From: Litsea cubeba
Taxonomy: Eukaryota; Streptophyta; Magnoliopsida; Laurales; Lauraceae
Length of the DNA stretch: 64,000 nt
Reading direction: 5' to 3'
Assembly: GCA_012931725.1 (NCBI GenBank)
Contig: CM022955.1
Coordinates: 11,948,137 to 12,012,136 of the forward strand
The translations under genes were made by a program, and so were the position numbers. Positions 61,264 through 64,000 of this stretch are shown here, in pieces (position 1 is the stretch's first letter; every line of letters starts with the position of its first letter). The notes under the pieces were generated by a model. That model was not told the DNA's origin. It made no database searches and was given only the letters and a program-made list of their open reading frames with translations.

Positions 61264-61604
61264 GGGAAATGGTCTCCTACGAGCAACTCCAAGTGGAGTT
61301 TGGCACCGGGGGCCATGATTAGTGCAGCCCCATTGATAGTCTTTTCAATTCATGATCTGGCTTCAGGTCCAGCTTTATACTGACTGAATCCTCACTCACA
61401 ATTGGATAGAATCTCAAAAAAATCTACGGTTAAGATGTCATTAAACTCTAAGCTTGTTAAATCAAGGGCTAGGTTAATCTGGTGGAGCTGATTTTTTGAA
61501 TCCCTCTTGTCCATGATGAGACCTTTCAATCCGTCCTCCTCTCATTAGTCAACTTATATCTAAGTGGCGGCCCCACGAGCAAAACCTCATAGGTGAACAT
61601 TTCC
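61264..61604. mobile_element. MITE, about 341 bp, TA-flanked
   Basis: The left GGGAAATGGTCTCCTACGAG and the reverse complement of the right end GGAAATGTTCACCTATGAG form imperfect inverted repeats, and TA lies near both ends. Non-coding. Confidence 0.5.
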
Positions 61605-64000
61605 ATGGTAAATATTGCATATAGTGAAATCCATATGCACACATCCCATTTTCATATTCCATGCATCAAAATCAAATGACTCCCATGGAATTGAATATAA
61701 GGGGAAATGTTTTTTAAAGTACCAATCCTCTAAGATACTCCACTTATGTGGGGCTTAGAATAGGACCTATAGCAGGATTTTGGTACCCACAAGCCCTGCT
61801 AAATAACAAAAGGCCTTTGTGGTCCTTGGTAATTGTTCAAACTGAGGTTGAATAAACTTTCAAACTGGAAGTTGTGCTCTTTGCTAACCATCCAACTCAT
61901 TTTCTTAGATGTGATACCTATAAATGTCAACTAGACCCTTGCCTTGATGAATGGGTCTCTTGTGTTTGATGGCCAGCTCCTATTGTGAACTAGACTCTAG
62001 TCGCTATCGCTTTGAATTCACGACTCATGATGAGGATGTATGGTTCAATAGCCTATTTAAAGAAATAGACCGCTACGAATAATATATATATATATATATA
62101 TACCTCTCGAAAGTTTGTATGATTTATAAATAGATCCCTGAGATTATAGTATTTATAAATATGCTTCTTCATTTTTATTTTATTACCTTATGTGTCCCCA
62201 AAATCAATAGTCTTCTAACAACCATGAGTTTTTAAAACGAAATGACACTTTTGTCAATTTATTTTATCCTTATATGTATAATTTCAAAAGCTTGGGCTCA
62301 AATTTATTTATAAAACATGTAACATTAACAATTGCACTGAGTGAGATAGAATAACCCTACATAAATTCATTTTCTTATCAATACATGACTTTGTTCATTA
62401 AATCTAAATTGATCATGACAACAATCAACACATGTACTTATAAACGGTTATGATTTATCAAATCCATGCACAACCCACCGTTGGATTGATAAAAGTTTCA
62501 TAATACATTATTATGCTTCTTGTGTAAAGGAAATATTAGGGGAACGGGTAAATGTAAAAAATTATTAATTTTTAAAATTTGCGAAGGGGGTGGTGTTTGG
62601 CTCTATGTAAAATAAATATTAGGGGAATATGGCAAATGTAAATATTAATTTTAAGAATTTACGGGGGGGAGTGGGTGAGGGAATTTTAAGATTTTCTCAG
62701 ATATGGGTGGGGGATTCAATCCTCAGGCCCTTGTACCAGGGTCTACCCCTAGTCATGTGCATGAGAGAGTTATTGAAAGAAATCATTGGGACTTAAGATA
62801 AAATAATGGATGTAAAGGCAAAGCTGTCTATTCTTGTTAGAAATATTAATTTTCAAGATATGAAAGGTATTAAAAAGAAAATGAAAAGGCTTATTTACAA
62901 ATACTAAAACCTCTGGGCCTATTTACAAATCCCAAAAACTTTAGGAGGGCATATACAAAAAGCTCAAAAAGATTAGATTCTAATAATTTATTAATAGTTT
63001 TTTTTATTTTTTGATTCCCTTCTCATCATGGAATCATTCTTTTAGCATATTTTAGTAAACCCTCTTTCATTAGCAAATTCGGAATCATTAATAATTAGAA
63101 ACATTCTTTTCAAGTCCAAGTTAATTTTTTGGAAAAGTAAAACAAATGGAATTCCTTCACATTAGGATTTTAAAATCGACCGAGTTGGAGTCTACAGGTT
63201 TGGTGCAACAATCACTATTATTAAGGCTGCTTGGAAGTGGGACTTTTCTCATGAAATATAAAAGGCATCACACACTCATGAGTCATGACAGCTTTTCCCC
63301 TTACAAATGCTATTCTATTATGAAACCATTTTTACGATAGGAACCAATTTTGAAATTTGAACACGTATATATTATTATATATTAAAGTTCGGGATTTTGA
63401 TTTTAATTTTAACCGTCGATTATAAACTTGATCCATTATTATCTCACCAATCCACTTTTATCTCTTCATATAACAACTCACATTTGTACAACTGTTTTTC
63501 CATCTTAACCCTTTCATTTTATCTTACCCCTTGATGTGGCCAGTTGAAAAGGTTTGATTTCTTGGCTTATTAAAAAATAAAGTGGAAAGAAGATAAATGG
63601 TGCCATGATTCCTTATCCTTATCTATAATTAAATTTGACAATTTTCTATTTATATGATTTCCTGAAAAATACATTTAAGTAACATATATATATATAAATT
63701 GATGATTTAATGAGAAAAAAACATCTTAGATGATCCGAGCACTCAGAAGAATTTCAAAGTTTTTATAACAAAAAAAAGCCCTCCCATCAATTTTAACCTC
63801 AAAAGTCGAAAAATAGAACGTATTTGAGATTCAAACCCCATATAACTAGATAATAACTACGCTCCTTACCACTCATGCAAGAAGCTGTTCTTGCCTATTT
63901 TAACCTATTTTTTTACTTTTTTAAGATTGAGTGATGATGTAATAATAACTAATAGTTCAGTTGGCTAAAGACCAAGTTTTGCATTCGAAAGTTGTGCGTT
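61605..64000. other. AT-rich stretch without recognised features
   Basis: I see no gene, exon or classifiable transposon. There is a (TA)n run at about 62083-62101 and another near 63687, several A/T homopolymers, and near 62520-62690 two similar phrases (AATATTAGGGGAA-GGGTAAATGTAAA and AATATTAGGGGAATATGGCAAATGTAAA). Confidence 0.6.

Noticed and set aside
63825..63890. tRNA-like look on the minus strand (GTGGTAAGGAGCG ... GGTTTGAATCTC)
   Set aside because: The A- and B-box-like pieces are there, but no acceptor stem or complete cloverleaf can be drawn.

Overview
The window is nuclear DNA of a flowering plant. The signs are GT-AG introns of up to 12 kb, Ty1/copia elements primed by initiator-methionine tRNA, L1- and RTE-type LINEs, hAT and Harbinger MITEs, a FAR1/FHY3-type remnant, and one conserved host gene that reads as plant tyrosyl-DNA phosphodiesterase 1 (TDP1). 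I cannot name the species. Calls come from reading the sequence and splice sites by eye; no database search was run.

Host gene. Twelve + strand exons between 7193 and 55742 join without a frame break into 444 codons plus a stop. They cover the whole phospholipase-D-like catalytic part of TDP1, including both His-x-Lys motifs and both partner Asn residues. The N-terminal exons lie left of the window. Five introns are 3.9 to 12.3 kb, one is 3.3 kb, and the rest are under 0.9 kb. The last exon appears to carry a small frameshifting deletion that replaces the usual C-terminal tail.

What fills the introns. 1-7192 holds a broken copia element (Copia-1), an L1 3' end, a copia tail plus LTR split by a hAT MITE, and an RTE 3' end. 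7254-10596 holds a solo-LTR-like repeat and a Harbinger-type MITE. 11027-23373 holds an L1, a full-length copia (Copia-2, minus strand, two 239-bp LTRs, 5-bp target duplication) inside an older repeat, and a further antisense LTR remnant. 23464-32179 holds a ~4.9 kb repeat containing a 2.1 kb RTE with a 16-bp target duplication and a hairpin MITE. 32315-37508 holds a 3'-truncated copia (Copia-3). 37659-41547 holds a minisatellite, a repeat end and an RTE. 41652-53453 holds Copia-4, which is itself split by a ~1 kb hAT-like element, and then an antisense FAR1-type remnant split by a 2.7 kb solo-LTR-like element.

Downstream of 55742 there is no further gene. This part is a possible LTR, a ~1.9 kb tandem duplication carrying GCCCGG-rich hAT-like sequence, one MITE and AT-rich DNA.

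No new multi-gene system is visible. The points most worth a second look are the altered TDP1 C-terminus, the clean nested hAT insertion, active-site losses in otherwise young copia copies, the solo-LTR-like family with mirrored ends, and the FAR1 remnant buried antisense in a DNA-repair gene.
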